Part shown: in pieces, positions 61,768-64,000 of the stretch
Numbering within the stretch: the stretch's first letter is position 1
Layout of the letters: each line of letters begins with the position of its first letter
From: Rhabditoides inermis
Lineage: Eukaryota; Nematoda; Chromadorea; Rhabditida; Rhabditidae
Assembly (NCBI GenBank): GCA_963966185.1
Contig: CAWZYM010000203.1
Location: 279,278-343,277, forward strand
DNA length: 64,000 bases
Direction: 5' to 3'
Position numbers and translations under genes: made by a program
The notes under the pieces: model-generated
Seen by the model: the letters and a program-made list of their open reading frames with translations, nothing else
What the model was told of the DNA's origin: nothing
Database searches by the model: none

Positions 61768-63121
61768 TCATACGGGCACACTCCTTAGTCTGGGTGCAAG
61801 GGTGTGTGATATTTTGACGACGGGTCTGTTTGCCGAGCAATGATTGTACACCGAGAGCCATCTCAGCAGCACTCTCCGATACGGCTTGTTCACCAGTATC
61901 AAAGCGAGCGCAGAAGTTGTCGAATACATGGAAAAGAGTGGGAAGACCCATCCACAATTACCTAAACGATTCATGTGAGAATTGAAGGACTGATTGAAAT
62001 CACAGCTGGCAAACTCCAGCTTGAAAAGCAATGTATTGATTATGAAGGCAGCTGGAATGCCAATAAGAATAAATGGAACAGCTGTCTACAATTTTCCAAT
62101 AAGATTGTTTAAATTCGAAAAAGAAACATACTTGAATGACCACGTCGTAAATGGACGCTTTTATAGACGCAAAAGTGGAAAGCGCCATGTTGTTTTTGAA
62201 AGAGATTAGATACTGGAACGAATACCACATAGAAACAGCTATAGTAGAAAACACCAAAACTAAGAAACTCTAAACTCATCTGTTCGTGTGATTAAAAAGA
62301 AAAAAAGAAAAAAAAACTGACAAAAATGAACAAAGTGGAAAAATTTAACATGAACGAATCTTCGTTTTCGAAATCTAATAACTGCCAATCGTATTCGGGA
62401 TATTTATCGAAAAGCCACAACGCGTCAGAGTAGTTCTTAATATTAATGCGAATATTTAGTACATCTTGACTGCACTCACTTGGGCTATTTGTAGACGTGT
62501 GGGTGGAAGAATTGCGAACGTTTTACACAAGTATCCCAATAAAGGTATGAAAACGCTGATGATCGGATAGCAGACAATAGACAACGTTGTTTTGTAGTTG
62601 CGTAGTTGTTTGCATTTGTTTGTCACTTCGCAAACGGACTGAATGAAGAGAAGTGTTAAGTTTGAATAATAAATGTGCATTACAAAAAATCTGAATAAAT
62701 AAATTTGTACGATTGTTGATATAACGAATGCCAGACAGAGTATGACAATTACCTTTAAATAAAATTTTTTCTCAAACATATCCATAAATCTCTACTCTTA
62801 CTGTTAAAACTAGAACATTTATGTGGATTTTTCCGATCCAGCCTGCCGGAAAACCGAGAGGGTATGGAAGAAAAAGAACGGGTTGTACGCTCACTACCGC
62901 TATATCCAGAAGAAAAACAGCAAACTGAAACTACCTTTTGCATTACATGGGTTAGCATCTTTTACCTGATGCCATAGCAAATGCGGCTTGAATGAGTCCA
63001 TTGCTTTCGGAGATTGAAACAATAGAAAGTAGACCGCAAGAAATGTTAAAGGAAAAGACATCACTGCCGAGTATTGCATATAGTTTTTAGCAAACGGCTG
63101 ATCACAAAACGTCAGATTCAT
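61768..63121 (-). CDS. Seven-transmembrane chemoreceptor, SRI/SRH-like
   Basis: Nematode serpentine receptor, probably chemosensory, 358 aa, seven exons on the minus strand: 63121-62966, 62924-62802, 62752-62684, 62638-62480, 62435-62322, 62269-62132, 62085-61768 (stop). All phase 0, with introns of about 43-52 nt. TM1 ends with LLFQSPKAMDSFKPHLLWHQ, the usual TP/SPKxM...K..LL..H motif; TM2 has VSVQPVLFLPYPLG; the loop before TM5 is acidic (DKYPEYDWQLLDFENEDSF); the third inner loop reads ALSTFASIKASIYDVVIQ; TM7 ends LFSMYSTTSALALILVNKPY then RR. These are the landmarks of the SRI/SRH group. The frame is open throughout, so it looks functional. The exact family is inferred. Confidence 0.85.
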
Positions 63122-63350
63122 ACTGTATATAGTATTAAAATATAGTAACTTCTCTCGATTTTGAGAGAAATCTCCCGATTCTTCGAAGCGACACAAGTAA
63201 ACATCTGCAGTGAACAGGTGGAAAAGAATTGAAATCTAGATTCCTTTTCCCTCAATAATAATAGTTTATTACCGTGTTGAGTACTTGCCACAGGTAGTAT
63301 AGTGAAATTGAGGAAAAATAAGAAACATTCAAAGAGTAGAAACTATAATT
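63122..63350. other. Chemoreceptor upstream region
   Basis: AT-rich, likely promoter. No element identified. Confidence 0.3.
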
Positions 63351-63612
63351 TTCTTCAGGGAGATAGTCGGGGGCATTGCACATTTGACTACAGAAATGAA
63401 AATACTCATTTTCCGTCCGGGACCACGCACCGGGCAGTCGGTGAAAATGATCTCATGCCCTTCCAATCGCGTCCAGAAATGAACATGCGCTTTCAGAATT
63501 GCAGCCTTCGAGATCATTTTCACCGACTGCCCGGTGTGTGGTCCCGCACGGAAAATGAGTATCTTCATTTCTGTAGTCAAATGCACAGAGGCCCCAACTA
63601 TCTCCCTGAATA
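63351..63612. repeat. Long inverted repeat (foldback MITE)
   Basis: Left arm 63351-63454 and right arm 63510-63612 are complementary over about 100 bp with few mismatches (e.g. GGGCAGTCGGTGAAAATGAT against ATCATTTTCACCGACTGCCC), around a 55-bp spacer. Non-coding; the open frames on both strands mirror each other. Confidence 0.9.
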
Positions 63613-63839
63613 AAACTATATGTCGAATTTTTAGACGCTACTGATTTCTGCAGATTCGACTTTATCATATGGAAGTGAGTTCCTAACTCCATAAACCCTC
63701 TGAAAGAACGCGATGCTCCGCAGAAACGAGTCATATAATGGCAAAAGACGATATTTATGAGATGTGCGCGACCGAGTTGGGACTTATGTAAAAAGGCCAG
63801 AATAAATGAAGGTTGTTTTAGTAATAACCTTGTGAATGT

Positions 63840-64000
63840 ACACTACTAGTGTTGGGCAGAATTAATCCAAATTTGGATTAATCGTGGATTAATCGGATTA
63901 ATCGGATTAATCCGAATCTTAATCCAAAATTTTGGATTTCAGATTAATCCGAAATCCAAAATCCAGTTTTCTGGGGATTTGGATTAATCCAAATTCCAAA
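63840..64000. repeat. GGATTAATCC palindromic simple repeat
   Basis: Repeated GGATTAATCC and GGATTAATCG units, continuing past the window end. The palindromic unit resembles a Bicoid/OTX-type homeodomain site (TAATCC), but the density suggests a simple repeat. Confidence 0.75.

Overview
This is a eukaryotic window, most likely from a free-living or related rhabditid/diplogastrid-type nematode. The evidence is a textbook major sperm protein gene, a TPA-1-type novel protein kinase C, a nematode 7-TM chemoreceptor, a secreted C-type lectin, many small GT-AG introns with TTTCAG-like acceptors (some under 50 nt), and a NeSL-type retrotransposon with an Ulp1-like protease. The sequence is very rich in CT/GA microsatellites. 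I cannot name the species.

Layout: 1-1034 is a decayed LINE; 1307-1684 is a 42-bp minisatellite; 3034-3264 is a TTAA-ended MITE whose sister copy lies in a kinase intron. 6688-25834 (+) is a complete 25-exon tpa-1 (nPKC) gene, 754 aa, with a likely alternative first exon at 17570. 26812-33332 (+) is a divergent POT/SLC15-type transporter. 34215-57756 (+) is a secreted C-type lectin split by an intron of about 21.8 kb. That intron contains an MSP gene (-, 34687-35125) and a nested pile of mobile elements (about 35.7-56.1 kb). 58293-59089 (-) is TRMT112; 59321-59483 (+) is a U1 snRNA gene; 59753-60925 (-) is a small secreted GGRGGRG protein with a duplicated exon pair; 61768-63121 (-) is an SRI/SRH-like chemoreceptor; 63351-63612 is a long inverted repeat.

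The most interesting region is the nested transposon. A NeSL-like element on the minus strand (zinc fingers, Ulp1-type protease, reverse transcriptase, restriction-like endonuclease) is broken at two places. The first break is a foldback-type element whose ends (GGGACCGGGTAAAAC) are perfectly inverted, whose arms are long arrays of a 178-bp repeat, and which is flanked by a 9-bp target duplication (ggggttcat). The second is a 559-bp element with TAGG...CCTA ends and a 9-bp target duplication (ttttagttt). Removing each insert plus one target copy restores the reading frame exactly. A later tandem duplication (unit 37622-43487) then copied part of the retroelement, the small insert and one foldback arm.

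A second pattern runs through the host genes. In at least 18 introns a pure purine or pyrimidine microsatellite starts within about 15 nt of the 5' splice site, as if the GTGAGAG or GTGAGTCTC donor had seeded it. Exon joints given here are inferred by eye from phase, splice sites and family similarity. One transporter joint and one lectin joint remain unresolved.
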